DNA of 64,000 nt from Yersinia enterocolitica subsp. enterocolitica (lineage in GTDB: Bacteria; Pseudomonadota; Gammaproteobacteria; Enterobacterales; Enterobacteriaceae): NCBI RefSeq assembly GCF_901472495.1, contig NZ_LR590469.1, positions 4,340,001 through 4,404,000 of the forward strand, read 5' to 3'. This document shows positions 44,095 to 52,739 of this stretch, in pieces; the first letter of the stretch is position 1; the number at the start of each line of letters is the position of its first letter. A program made the position numbers and the translations under genes. The notes beneath the pieces were generated by a model. The model searched no databases. It was not told where the DNA came from and worked only from the letters and a program-made list of their open reading frames with translations.

Positions 44095-45438
44095 ATGATA
44101 AAAATAAAGAAAGGACTTAACCTCCCCATCGCTGGGGCACCAGTGCAGGTAATCGAAGAGGGGCCAGACATTCATTATGTGGCTTTACTTGGTGAAGAGT
44201 ATGTTGGGATGCGTCCCTCTATGTTGGTTCAAGAAGGCGATTGGGTAAAGAAAGGTCAGGCGCTATTTGAAGACAAAAAGAATCCAGGTGTGATGTTCAC
44301 CGCCCCTGCCAGTGGCAAAGTCAGTGCCATCAATCGTGGTGAGCGGCGGGTTCTGCAATCTGTGGTGATTGAAATTGACGGGGACGAGCAAGTTCCGTTT
44401 GAACATTATGAGGAGTCTTCTCTCAATCAACTGAGTGATGAACAAGTGCAGCGTCACTTGCTGGCATCGGGTTTATGGACTGCTCTGCGTACCCGCCCTT
44501 TTAGCAAAACTCCTGTTCCTAATAGTCGCCCGCGGGCCATTTTTATCAGCGCCATGGATACCCAACCATTGGCTGCCGACCCGCAAGTGATAATTGCCAC
44601 CGAGTCTGAGGCCTTCAATCATGGTTTAACTATATTGGCCCGTCTGACTGAAGGGAAAGTGCATGTTTGTCATGCGCCGGGGCAGGCCGTTGCCAGCTAT
44701 CAGAACGCACAGGTGACTTACAATGAGTTCTCTGGCCCGCATCCTGCTGGTTTGGTAGGAACTCATATCCATTTCCTTGAGCCGGTCAGTCTGAACAAAA
44801 CGGTATGGCATGTGGGCTATCAGGATGTGATTGCCATCGGCAAATTATTTACTCGTGGTGAGCTGTGGACAGATCGTATCGTCTCACTGGCTGGGCCGCA
44901 GGTGGAGCAGCCGGTTTTACTGCGAACTCGCCTTGGGGCCAGTTTATCTGAACTGACTGCCGGTCGACTGAAAGAGGGGGATAACCGCATTATCTCCGGT
45001 TCCGTGCTCAGCGGTACTGCTTTCTCTGCCACTCATGGCTATCTCGGGCGTTTTCATCAACAAGTGTCTGTCATCCGCGAAGGGCGAGAAAAAGAGCTAT
45101 TCGGTTGGGTGATGCCGGGGCGTGATAAATATTCGATTACTCGCACCACATTAGGCCATTTCTTCAAGCACAAGTTGTTTGCTTTCTCCACGGATATGCA
45201 TGGTGGGGAGCGCGCGATGGTGCCGATTGGTAACTATGAGCGCGTTATGCCTCTGGATATTTTGGCCACTCATTTGCTGCGTGATCTGCTAGCTGGCGAT
45301 ACTGACAGCGCCGCAGCGCTTGGATGTCTGGAATTGGATGAAGAAGATTTGGCTCTGTGTACATTTGTCTGCCCCGGTAAGTATGAATATGGGCCGGTAT
45401 TGCGCGACATACTGACCAAGATTGAGCAGGAAGGATAA
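44095..45438 (+). CDS. nqrA: Na+-translocating NADH:quinone reductase subunit A
   Basis: Peripheral, quinone-associated subunit of the sodium-pumping respiratory complex Na+-NQR. The 447-residue protein starts MIKIKKGLNLPIAGAPVQV, the conserved N-terminus; the frame extends to a GTG at 44056 but the extra 13 residues are not family-like. Conserved runs include LLGEEYVGMRPSM, FEDKKNPGVMFTAPASGKV and SGLWTALRTRPFSK. It is the first gene of nqrABCDEF-apbE-nqrM; the upstream ribosome site is weak. Confidence 0.96.
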   Translation: MIKIKKGLNLPIAGAPVQVIEEGPDIHYVALLGEEYVGMRPSMLVQEGDWVKKGQALFEDKKNPGVMFTAPASGKVSAINRGERRVLQSVVIEIDGDEQVPFEHYEESSLNQLSDEQVQRHLLASGLWTALRTRPFSKTPVPNSRPRAIFISAMDTQPLAADPQVIIATESEAFNHGLTILARLTEGKVHVCHAPGQAVASYQNAQVTYNEFSGPHPAGLVGTHIHFLEPVSLNKTVWHVGYQDVIAIGKLFTRGELWTDRIVSLAGPQVEQPVLLRTRLGASLSELTAGRLKEGDNRIISGSVLSGTAFSATHGYLGRFHQQVSVIREGREKELFGWVMPGRDKYSITRTTLGHFFKHKLFAFSTDMHGGERAMVPIGNYERVMPLDILATHLLRDLLAGDTDSAAALGCLELDEEDLALCTFVCPGKYEYGPVLRDILTKIEQEG

Positions 45439-45441
45439 CCG

Positions 45442-46683
45442 ATGGGCCTGAAAAGTTTTCTTGAGAAAATAGAGCACCACTTTGAAGCTGGTGGCAAGCT
45501 TGAGAAGTATTACCCGCTGTATGAAGCTGCGGCCACCATTTTTTATACCCAAGGTAAAGTGACACCGGGTGCCTCTCACGTTCGCGATGCTATTGATCTG
45601 AAACGAATGATGATTCTGGTGTGGCTGGCGGTATTCCCGGCGATGTTCTGGGGGATGTATAACGTCGGTGGGCAGGCGATACCGGCGTTAAACCAACTCT
45701 ACAGCGGCGCAGAACTACAACAGATTATTGCCAGTGACTGGCATTATCGGCTGGCGCAACTACTGGGCGCATCACTCGCCCCCGATGCCAATTGGGTGAG
45801 TAAAATGGTGCTCGGCGCTGTTTATTTCCTGCCGATTTATGCCGTGGTATTTGTGGTGGGCGGTTTTTGGGAAGTGGTGTTTTCCATTATCCGCAAACAT
45901 GAAATTAATGAAGGTTTTTTTGTTACCTCGATTCTGTTTTCCCTGATAGTCCCCCCGAGCTTACCATTATGGCAGGCGGCGCTGGGGATCTCTTTTGGGG
46001 TAGTGATTGGCAAAGAGATCTTCGGCGGTACTGGGCGCAACTTCCTTAACCCGGCACTGGCGGGGCGTGCTTTCCTATTCTTTGCTTATCCGGCACAAAT
46101 ATCGGGTGACCTGGTTTGGACTGCTGCAGATGGTTTTTCGGGGGCAACGCCTTTATCGCAATGGAGTGTTAACGGTAGCCACAGTTTGGTCAATACCGTC
46201 TCGGGTCAACCTATCACTTGGATGGATGCCTTCCTTGGTAATATTCCCGGTTCGATTGGCGAAGTATCTACGCTGATGATTCTTATCGGTGGGGCCATTA
46301 TCCTCTTCGGTCGCGTGGCGTCCTGGAGAATCGTGGCTGGGGTCATGATTGGCATGATAGCAACCGCCTATCTGTTTAACTGGGTCGGCTCCACAACCAA
46401 CCCGTTATTCGCCATGCCGTGGTATTGGCATCTGGTGCTCGGTGGCTTTGCCTTTGGCATGATCTTTATGGCGACTGATCCGGTATCCGCTTCCTTTACC
46501 AATAAAGGTAAGTGGTGGTATGGCGGCTTGATTGGTGCGATGTGTGTATTAATCCGCGTCGCCAATCCTGCTTATCCGGAGGGAATGATGCTGGCGATTC
46601 TGTTCGCTAACCTGTTTGCGCCACTGTTCGACTATGTGGTTGTTCAGGCCAATATCAAGCGGAGGAAAGCCCGTGGCGAATGA
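45442..46683 (+). CDS. nqrB: Na+-NQR subunit B
   Basis: Integral membrane subunit (413 residues, about 10 hydrophobic segments) that carries covalent FMN and forms the sodium path. The flavin attachment motif is FSGATPLSQW, with the Thr at residue 236, the same number as in Vibrio cholerae NqrB. It starts 3 bp after nqrA, and the last 11 bases overlap nqrC. Confidence 0.96.
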   Translation: MGLKSFLEKIEHHFEAGGKLEKYYPLYEAAATIFYTQGKVTPGASHVRDAIDLKRMMILVWLAVFPAMFWGMYNVGGQAIPALNQLYSGAELQQIIASDWHYRLAQLLGASLAPDANWVSKMVLGAVYFLPIYAVVFVVGGFWEVVFSIIRKHEINEGFFVTSILFSLIVPPSLPLWQAALGISFGVVIGKEIFGGTGRNFLNPALAGRAFLFFAYPAQISGDLVWTAADGFSGATPLSQWSVNGSHSLVNTVSGQPITWMDAFLGNIPGSIGEVSTLMILIGGAIILFGRVASWRIVAGVMIGMIATAYLFNWVGSTTNPLFAMPWYWHLVLGGFAFGMIFMATDPVSASFTNKGKWWYGGLIGAMCVLIRVANPAYPEGMMLAILFANLFAPLFDYVVVQANIKRRKARGE

Positions 46684-47473
46684 TAAACCAAGAAATAATG
46701 ACAGCATCGGTAAAACACTGCTGGTGGTCATCGTGCTCTGTCTGGTGTGTTCTGTCATCGTGGCGGGTGCCGCAGTAGGTTTGAAAGCTAAGCAACAAGA
46801 ACAGCGCTTACTTGATAAGCAACGCAATATTCTGGCAGTGGCAGGATTACTGCAACCGAGAATGCCAGCAGAAGAAGTACAGCGTGAGTTTACGCAGCGG
46901 ATTGAACCGCGCCTGCTGGATTTGCAGAGCGGTGAGTTTATTCAACAAGATCCGGCAACCTTTGATCGCGTGCAGGCACTGCGTGATAACCAAATGAGTA
47001 TTGCGCTGACACCAGCACAGGATATGGCCGGTATTCGCCGTCGAGCGAATGTGGTTGAAATTTATCTGGTGCGCAGTGAAAGCGGGCAGGTCGATAAAAT
47101 TGTGTTACCGATTTACGGTTCTGGTTTGTGGTCAATGATGTATGCCTTTGTTGCTATCGACACTGACGGTAAAACCGTACGTGGTATCACCTATTACGAT
47201 CAAGGTGAAACCCCTGGGCTGGGGGGGGAAGTTGAAAACCCGATTTGGCGTAACCAATGGATTGGCAAGCGGTTATTTGACGATCAAGGGCAACCGGCTA
47301 TTCGTATTGTTAAGGGGCGAGCGCCTGCTAACGATCCCCATGCAATAGATGGTTTATCTGGTGCGACGCTGACATCCAATGGGGTACAAAACAGCTTTGA
47401 CTTTTGGCTCGGTGAAAACGGCTTTGGCCCGTTCCTGAAAAAAGTGCGTGAAGGGGGGTTAAAAAATGGCTGA
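46673..47473 (+). CDS. nqrC: Na+-NQR subunit C
   Basis: Membrane-anchored subunit (266 residues) with the second covalent FMN, attached by ApbE to the Thr of SGATLTS (residue 232) in the periplasm. One N-terminal membrane segment (TLLVVIVLCLVCSVIVAGAAVGL). The GTG at 46673 has GGAGG seven bases upstream and starts MANDKPRNNDSIGKTLL; the longer frame from 46616 lies inside nqrB and is not real. It overlaps nqrD by 8 bases. Confidence 0.95.
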   Translation: MANDKPRNNDSIGKTLLVVIVLCLVCSVIVAGAAVGLKAKQQEQRLLDKQRNILAVAGLLQPRMPAEEVQREFTQRIEPRLLDLQSGEFIQQDPATFDRVQALRDNQMSIALTPAQDMAGIRRRANVVEIYLVRSESGQVDKIVLPIYGSGLWSMMYAFVAIDTDGKTVRGITYYDQGETPGLGGEVENPIWRNQWIGKRLFDDQGQPAIRIVKGRAPANDPHAIDGLSGATLTSNGVQNSFDFWLGENGFGPFLKKVREGGLKNG

Positions 47474-48095
47474 TAGCAAAGAGATTAAACGGGTCTTATT
47501 GGGGCCGTTATTTGATAACAACCCGATTGCGCTGCAAATTCTGGGCGTGTGCTCTGCTTTGGCAGTCACCACCAAATTGGAAACGGCTTTAGTGATGACA
47601 CTGGCGGTAACCTTGGTTACAGCATTCTCCAGCTTCTTCATCTCATTGATTCGCAATCATATTCCAAACAGCGTACGTATCATTGTTCAGATGGTGATTA
47701 TTGCCTCATTGGTCATCGTGGTGGATCAGATTTTGCGCGCTTATGCCTATGAGATATCCAAACAGTTATCAGTATTTGTTGGCCTGATTATCACTAACTG
47801 CATTGTGATGGGGCGCGCAGAAGCTTATGCAATGAAATCCCCACCAATCGAAAGCTTTATGGATGGCATCGGCAATGGCTTGGGCTATGGCGTGGTGTTA
47901 GTGCTGGTAGGTTTTGTCCGTGAGTTGATTGGCTCCGGTAAATTGTTTGGTGTGACGGTGCTGGAAACTGTCCAGAATGGCGGCTGGTATCAGCCTAATG
48001 GATTGTTCCTGTTGGCACCTAGTGCATTCTTTATTATTGGCTTGCTGATTTGGGGCCTGCGAACCCTAAAACCTGCGCAGATTGAGAAGGAGTAA
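47466..48095 (+). CDS. nqrD: Na+-NQR subunit D
   Basis: A 209-residue membrane subunit with six hydrophobic segments, related to NqrE and RnfE/RnfA. NqrD and NqrE together hold the intramembrane iron site; the cysteine in FVGLIITNCIVMGRAEAYA is the D-side ligand. Translation is coupled to nqrC by overlap. Confidence 0.96.
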   Translation: MADSKEIKRVLLGPLFDNNPIALQILGVCSALAVTTKLETALVMTLAVTLVTAFSSFFISLIRNHIPNSVRIIVQMVIIASLVIVVDQILRAYAYEISKQLSVFVGLIITNCIVMGRAEAYAMKSPPIESFMDGIGNGLGYGVVLVLVGFVRELIGSGKLFGVTVLETVQNGGWYQPNGLFLLAPSAFFIIGLLIWGLRTLKPAQIEKE

Positions 48096-48101
48096 TTGAT
48101 G

Positions 48102-48698
48102 ATGGAACATTACATCAGTCTGTTTGTCCGCGCAGTGTTTGTTGAGAATATGGCGTTAGCATTCTTTCTGGGAATGTGTACTTTCCTGGCAGTTTCCAAG
48201 AAAGTCTCGACCGCCTTTGGCCTTGGTATTGCGGTAACCGTCGTCTTGGGAATCTCTGTGCCTGCTAACAATTTGGTTTATAACCTGGTTCTACGGGATG
48301 GCGCATTAGTTGAGGGTGTTGACCTCAGTTTCCTGAATTTTATTACCTTTATTGGCGTTATCGCCGCCATCGTACAGGTGCTGGAAATGATCCTGGATCG
48401 GTATTTTCCCACTCTGTACAACGCACTGGGTATTTTCCTGCCACTGATTACAGTGAACTGCGCCATCTTCGGTGGTGTGTCGTTTATGGCACAGCGTGAT
48501 TATAACTTCCCTGAATCCATCGTTTATGGATTTGGTTCCGGTATCGGTTGGATGTTAGCCATTGTCGCGTTAGCGGGTATTCGTGAAAAAATGAAATATG
48601 CCAATGTGCCTGCGGGCTTACAGGGGTTAGGGATCACCTTTATCACCACCGGACTGATGGCCTTAGGGTTTATGTCTTTCTCCGGCGTGAACCTATAA
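48102..48698 (+). CDS. nqrE: Na+-NQR subunit E
   Basis: A 198-residue membrane subunit with six hydrophobic segments, pseudo-symmetric to NqrD. The Cys in LPLITVNCAIFGGVSF supplies the iron ligand. The start MEHYISLFVRAVFVENMALAF at 48102 is the conserved one, with AAGGAG eight bases upstream; TTG and ATG codons just before it are less likely. Confidence 0.96.
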   Translation: MEHYISLFVRAVFVENMALAFFLGMCTFLAVSKKVSTAFGLGIAVTVVLGISVPANNLVYNLVLRDGALVEGVDLSFLNFITFIGVIAAIVQVLEMILDRYFPTLYNALGIFLPLITVNCAIFGGVSFMAQRDYNFPESIVYGFGSGIGWMLAIVALAGIREKMKYANVPAGLQGLGITFITTGLMALGFMSFSGVNL

Positions 48699-48713
48699 AG
48701 GCAGGAATAATTC

Positions 48714-49937
48714 ATGGAAATAATTCTAGGCGTAGTGATGTTCACCCTCATTGTCTTGGCATTGACGGTGATGATTTTATTTGCCAAGTCAAAGCTGGTG
48801 AATACTGGTGATATTACAATTGATATAAATGAAGATGCAGATAAGAGTTTCACTGCTCCGGCAGGGGACAAGCTGCTCAATATGCTTTCCAGCCATGGCA
48901 TATTTGTTTCTTCCGCGTGTGGCGGTGGCGGCTCTTGTGGGCAGTGCCGTGTGACGATTAAAGAAGGCGGTGGAGATATTTTGCCCACCGAGCTTTCTCA
49001 TATTTCAAAGCGGGAAGCCAAAGAAGGTTGTCGGCTGGCATGTCAGGTTAGTGTGAAACAGAATCTGAAAATTGAATTGCCGGAAGAGATCTTTGGGGTG
49101 AAAAAGTGGGAATGTGAAGTTATCTCTAATGATAATAAAGCCACATTTATCAAAGAGCTGAAGCTTAAAATATCGGATGGCGAGGTGGTGCCATTCCGTG
49201 CCGGGGGCTTTATCCAAATTGAGGCTGAACCCCATTCGGTAAAATACGCTGATTTTGATGTGCCTGAGGAATATCGTGGCGATTGGGATAAATTCAATTT
49301 ATTCCGGTTTGAATCAGTAGTGGCGGAGCCAACAGTGCGCGCTTATTCAATGGCAAACTATCCGGAAGAGCACGGTATTATCATGCTAAACGTGCGTATT
49401 GCCACGCCGCCACCATCAGTACCAGATGCTCCACCAGGAATCATGTCTTCCTATATTTGGTCGCTAAAACCGGGTGACAAAGTGGTGATTTCCGGGCCGT
49501 TTGGCGAGTTTTTTGCCAAAGATACTGATGCAGAAATGGTCTTTATTGGCGGCGGCGCGGGTATGGCACCAATGCGTTCGCATATTTTTGATCAACTTAA
49601 ACGGCTGCATTCAAAGCGCAAAATCAGCTTCTGGTATGGTGCGCGTTCACGGCGCGAGATGTTTTATGAAGAAGATTTTGATCAGTTACAGGCTGAAAAT
49701 GATAATTTCCGTTGGCATGTGGCTTTGTCTGACCCGCAGCCAGAGGACAATTGGACGGGTTATACTGGCTTCATTCATAATGTGTTATTAGAAAACTACC
49801 TTAAAAATCACCCAGCACCTGAAGATTGCGAATTTTATATGTGTGGTCCGCCAATGATGAATGCGGCAGTCATCAAGATGCTGAAAGACCTTGGTGTGGA
49901 AGATGAAAACATTATGCTCGATGATTTTGGTGGCTGA
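48714..49937 (+). CDS. nqrF: Na+-NQR subunit F (NADH dehydrogenase)
   Basis: The electron-input subunit (407 residues): one N-terminal membrane helix, a ferredoxin-like 2Fe-2S domain with C69, C75, C78 and C110 (ACGGGGSCGQC, RLACQV), then an FAD/NADH ferredoxin-reductase domain with RAYSMANYPEE for FAD, FIGGGAGMAPMRSH for NADH, and the terminal DDFGG. It oxidises NADH in the cytoplasm. Confidence 0.97.
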   Translation: MEIILGVVMFTLIVLALTVMILFAKSKLVNTGDITIDINEDADKSFTAPAGDKLLNMLSSHGIFVSSACGGGGSCGQCRVTIKEGGGDILPTELSHISKREAKEGCRLACQVSVKQNLKIELPEEIFGVKKWECEVISNDNKATFIKELKLKISDGEVVPFRAGGFIQIEAEPHSVKYADFDVPEEYRGDWDKFNLFRFESVVAEPTVRAYSMANYPEEHGIIMLNVRIATPPPSVPDAPPGIMSSYIWSLKPGDKVVISGPFGEFFAKDTDAEMVFIGGGAGMAPMRSHIFDQLKRLHSKRKISFWYGARSRREMFYEEDFDQLQAENDNFRWHVALSDPQPEDNWTGYTGFIHNVLLENYLKNHPAPEDCEFYMCGPPMMNAAVIKMLKDLGVEDENIMLDDFGG

Positions 49938-49976
49938 GTTGGCACCACTCGGATTTCTACATAAATTGGGGATATT

Positions 49977-50999
49977 GTGCGAAAACATATAATGCATTGG
50001 CTAATGGCTGCTGTGGGGGTTTTGTTGCTAACAGGCTGCGGCCCTGAGCAAATCAACCTCGAAGGTAAAACTATGGGCACCTCATATTCAATTAAGTATG
50101 TGAGTGACTCATCAACCTTCAGCCCGAAAAAGTTACAACAGGAAATAGATCGTCAACTGGAGCAAGTTAATGATCAAATGTCGACTTATCGGCCGAATTC
50201 CGAACTGAGCCGTTTCAATAAAAGTCAGAAAGTGGATACGCCATTTCCTGTTTCTATTGCTACCGCCAAGGTGGTGCGTGAGGCTATTCGTATTAACCGC
50301 CTGACTGACGGAGCGTTGGATGTGACTGTCGGGCCGTTGGTTAATCTATGGGGTTTTGGCCCAGAAGGACGACCCAATGTAGTGCCTACTGATGCTGAGC
50401 TCACCAAACGCTGGGAATGGGTTGGTATTGATAAACTTGCCGTAGAAAATGGTGCTTTAATCAAACGTATTCCTGAACTGTATGTTGATCTTTCTGCTAT
50501 AGCTAAAGGATATGGGGTCGATGTTGTTGCCGAATATTTGGAGGCGCAGAATATCGATAACTATATGGTCGACATTGGCGGTGAGGTTCGGACTCGGGGC
50601 AATAATGGGGAGAATAAACCTTGGCGCATTGCTATTGAAAAGCCTGTTGCAGGGTCAGAGCAAAGTGCGCAAGAGATTATCGAACCTGGTCGAATGGCTA
50701 TCGCAACTTCTGGTGATTACCGTAATTACTTTGAACAGAATGGCGTGCGCTATTCACACACCATTGACCCTGCTACTGGTCGGCCGATTAACCATCGCTT
50801 AGTTTCCATTACTGTTTTAGACCCAAGCTGTATGACCGCTGACGGGCTTTCGACTGGATTAGGTGTGCTTGGGCCGGAGCGAGGAATGGCATTAGCTAAT
50901 TTATTGGGCATTCCGGTATTTATGATAGTGAAAACTGATGATGGTTTTGAAGAACGCTCTTCAGAGTCGTTCAAATCTTATCTGCAAAAGCGGCTGTGA
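49977..50999 (+). CDS. apbE: FAD:protein FMN transferase ApbE
   Basis: A periplasmic lipoprotein (340 residues) that transfers FMN from FAD to Thr in S(T)GAT motifs of NqrB and NqrC. The lipobox LLTGC puts the lipidated Cys at 21. Family segments: GTSYSIKY, TDGALDVTVGPLVNLWGFGP, DLSAIAKGYGVD, NYMVDIGGEVRTRG and a Mg site in DGLSTGLGVLG. The start is a GTG at 49977; a later ATG at 49992 is possible. The location inside the nqr operon fits its job. Confidence 0.95.
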   Translation: MRKHIMHWLMAAVGVLLLTGCGPEQINLEGKTMGTSYSIKYVSDSSTFSPKKLQQEIDRQLEQVNDQMSTYRPNSELSRFNKSQKVDTPFPVSIATAKVVREAIRINRLTDGALDVTVGPLVNLWGFGPEGRPNVVPTDAELTKRWEWVGIDKLAVENGALIKRIPELYVDLSAIAKGYGVDVVAEYLEAQNIDNYMVDIGGEVRTRGNNGENKPWRIAIEKPVAGSEQSAQEIIEPGRMAIATSGDYRNYFEQNGVRYSHTIDPATGRPINHRLVSITVLDPSCMTADGLSTGLGVLGPERGMALANLLGIPVFMIVKTDDGFEERSSESFKSYLQKRL

Positions 51000-51011
51000 C
51001 AGGAGAGGGAT

Positions 51012-51239
51012 ATGTTAACTGTTTTTATCGCGTCCTTTGTCTTTTTTCTCTTGGTCATTGCTGGGATGTCGCTGGGTTATATCGTAAAACGTAAAACTTT
51101 ACAGGGCAGTTGTGGAGGCATTGGTGCTTTGGGGATGGAGAAAGTGTGTGATTGCCCCGAGCCTTGTGATTCGCGTAAGAAACGGTTAGCTAAAGAGGCC
51201 GCACGCCAGAAAGCTTTGGAACAGTATCGTATTCTATAG
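51012..51239 (+). CDS. nqrM: Na+-NQR maturation factor NqrM
   Basis: A 75-residue membrane-anchored protein that is needed to deliver iron to the NqrD-NqrE cysteine site. An N-terminal hydrophobic helix (VFIASFVFFLLVIAGMSLGYI) is followed by four cysteines, C34, C46, C48 and C52 (SCGG, CDCPEPC), the DUF539 signature. It lies 12 bp after apbE and ends the operon. Confidence 0.94.
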   Translation: MLTVFIASFVFFLLVIAGMSLGYIVKRKTLQGSCGGIGALGMEKVCDCPEPCDSRKKRLAKEAARQKALEQYRIL

Positions 51240-51267
51240 TTGGGTTCTAAATTGCCTTTCCGCATGT

Positions 51268-51314
51268 AAAACCCCTCGCTCAATAAGGATTTTAGCGAGG
51301 GGTTTTATTTTTTT
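51268..51314 (+). terminator. nqr operon terminator
   Basis: A perfect 13-bp stem, AAAACCCCTCGCT with AGCGAGGGGTTTT, loop of 13 bases, followed by ATTTTTTT. It is 28 bases after nqrM. Confidence 0.92.
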
Positions 51315-51378
51315 ATATCCTAAATAATTGAGTGACAGGAAGTCAGCACACATGCAGTTTGAAATATGACGGGTAGAG

Positions 51379-52329
51379 TTATTTATTGTCGTGGACTATC
51401 TTTTTAAATTGGCTTGGAGAGTCGACCATGACACCATTAGCACCTAACTCTTTTGCTTTCTTATAATCTTTAGGAGTATTAATTCCGAAGAAAATAATAT
51501 GTGCATTTGTATTTTTACGGAAACAATCAACGGCTTCTTTGTCCCAGCTTAAAATAGTTTTAGAACGCCCCTCACCCAGAGAATATTTTTCCACAACTTC
51601 GACTTCACGATGTAACTCCAGCCCATACCAACGTTCTTTATTATCATCGGGTAACTGGCATTTATGGTCCATGACAATGTTAGCTAATTCAGTGCGGGTG
51701 GTATTACGGCTTTCAAAACGCTTAATTTTTTCGGATTTATCGCTGGCCTCATTGACCTTATCCAGCGCATTTAAATACTTATCTTCGGTTGAATAGACTC
51801 GGGTTCTGCCTAGCCTGTTTTCTTCACCTTTAGTGGATGCTTCCAGTGTTTTTTGTAGTGCTTTGGCAAACGCAACAGGATTTGCATCTGGTGATTTAAT
51901 GTCGAGGTAAAATGTTGTTGTTGGGAATGCTTTCAATACGTCATCCAGCGTAGGAATACCAATGCGTGAAGCTGATTTAGGTTGAATATTATGTTTTTCA
52001 TTATAATTAACGCTGGCATCAACTTGGGCAAGTTGTTGTGCAGTATAGTCAGAAACCTTCCCCGATTTATTGGTTAATTCCTTAAGATCAGCAGGGCGAT
52101 ACAATACCGGAATATTGTCCTTTGATAACTGTAGTGTTATCCAGATTGCATCTGCGCCATTAGCCAATGCTTTTTTGATGGCTGGAATCGTATTTTCAGG
52201 TGCATCGGCTGTTCCACCACGATGGGCAATAATTTGTGGTGACTGGAGGTGTGTTGTTGAGTTGACTGAATTAGCATGTGTTACAAAAGTAGCAGAGAGT
52301 AATATAGTTGCCATGATATAATTTCGCAT
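51379..52329 (-). CDS. Exported glycerophosphodiester phosphodiesterase-like protein (atypical)
   Basis: A 316-residue protein with a signal peptide (residues 1-19, cleaved near THA) and a GDPD-type TIM barrel. The first motif is intact: IIAHRGG (H36, R37) and APENT (E45, N46). The second is not: where GDPDs have E-x-D metal ligands this protein has W63 and T65 (GADAIWITLQ), and where the second catalytic His stands it has R78 (VLYRPADL). The remaining barrel strands, FYLDIKSP and the C-terminal GANGVMVDSP, are recognisable. It probably does not act as a standard metal-dependent phosphodiesterase; an alternative substrate or lost catalysis are both possible. Confidence 0.82.
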   Translation of the reverse strand: MRNYIMATILLSATFVTHANSVNSTTHLQSPQIIAHRGGTADAPENTIPAIKKALANGADAIWITLQLSKDNIPVLYRPADLKELTNKSGKVSDYTAQQLAQVDASVNYNEKHNIQPKSASRIGIPTLDDVLKAFPTTTFYLDIKSPDANPVAFAKALQKTLEASTKGEENRLGRTRVYSTEDKYLNALDKVNEASDKSEKIKRFESRNTTRTELANIVMDHKCQLPDDNKERWYGLELHREVEVVEKYSLGEGRSKTILSWDKEAVDCFRKNTNAHIIFFGINTPKDYKKAKELGANGVMVDSPSQFKKIVHDNK

Positions 52330-52447
52330 AATATTTAATTTCCATCCATTGACTGGTGATGAGTTGTTGCAGGGTGATGTTAATCATATAGCCAATATTA
52401 TTCGGCTTTGTCGAATTTAATGATTTTTTATTAAAAATAAATGACAA

Positions 52448-52492
52448 AAATGGAAAAAAAGCCAATAACAGAATTCAATTCTGTTATTGGCT
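52448..52492 (-). terminator. Strong orphan hairpin with minus-strand T tract
   Basis: AGCCAATAACAGAATT and AATTCTGTTATTGGCT form a 16-bp perfect inverted repeat around one base. On the minus strand it is followed by eight T residues, so it would stop minus-strand transcription entering from the right. No minus-strand gene lies there; ddlA runs the other way. It may end an unannotated small RNA or shield the downstream GDPD-like gene. Confidence 0.65.
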
Positions 52493-52515
52493 AATTTGGT
52501 TGCCATATTGATTAG

Positions 52516-52531
52516 GATAATCATGATTATC
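52516..52531. promoter_or_regulatory. 16-bp palindrome in the GDPD-ddlA intergenic region
   Basis: GATAATCATGATTATC is perfectly symmetrical and resembles half-sites of the Fur box (GATAAT/ATTATC), though the spacing is not the 19-bp consensus. The rest of the 410-bp region between 52330 and 52739 shows no gene. A regulatory role is a guess. Confidence 0.3.
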
Positions 52532-52739
52532 GGCTATGGCGAATTAACGTCTTATATTATTAAAAGAAGTATTTGGCGCTAATTTCTCTCAGACAAAAGT
52601 GGTTTATCCATCTGAACCAGAAAATTCTGTAAGAATCTTAAAAAACATTAGTGAAGCATGCAAAGGTTGTATTAATGTTACCTGTAATTTTATTGGGTGG
52701 TCGCGCCCCTAAGTATCAGGTCCTAAGAAGGAATGCAGT

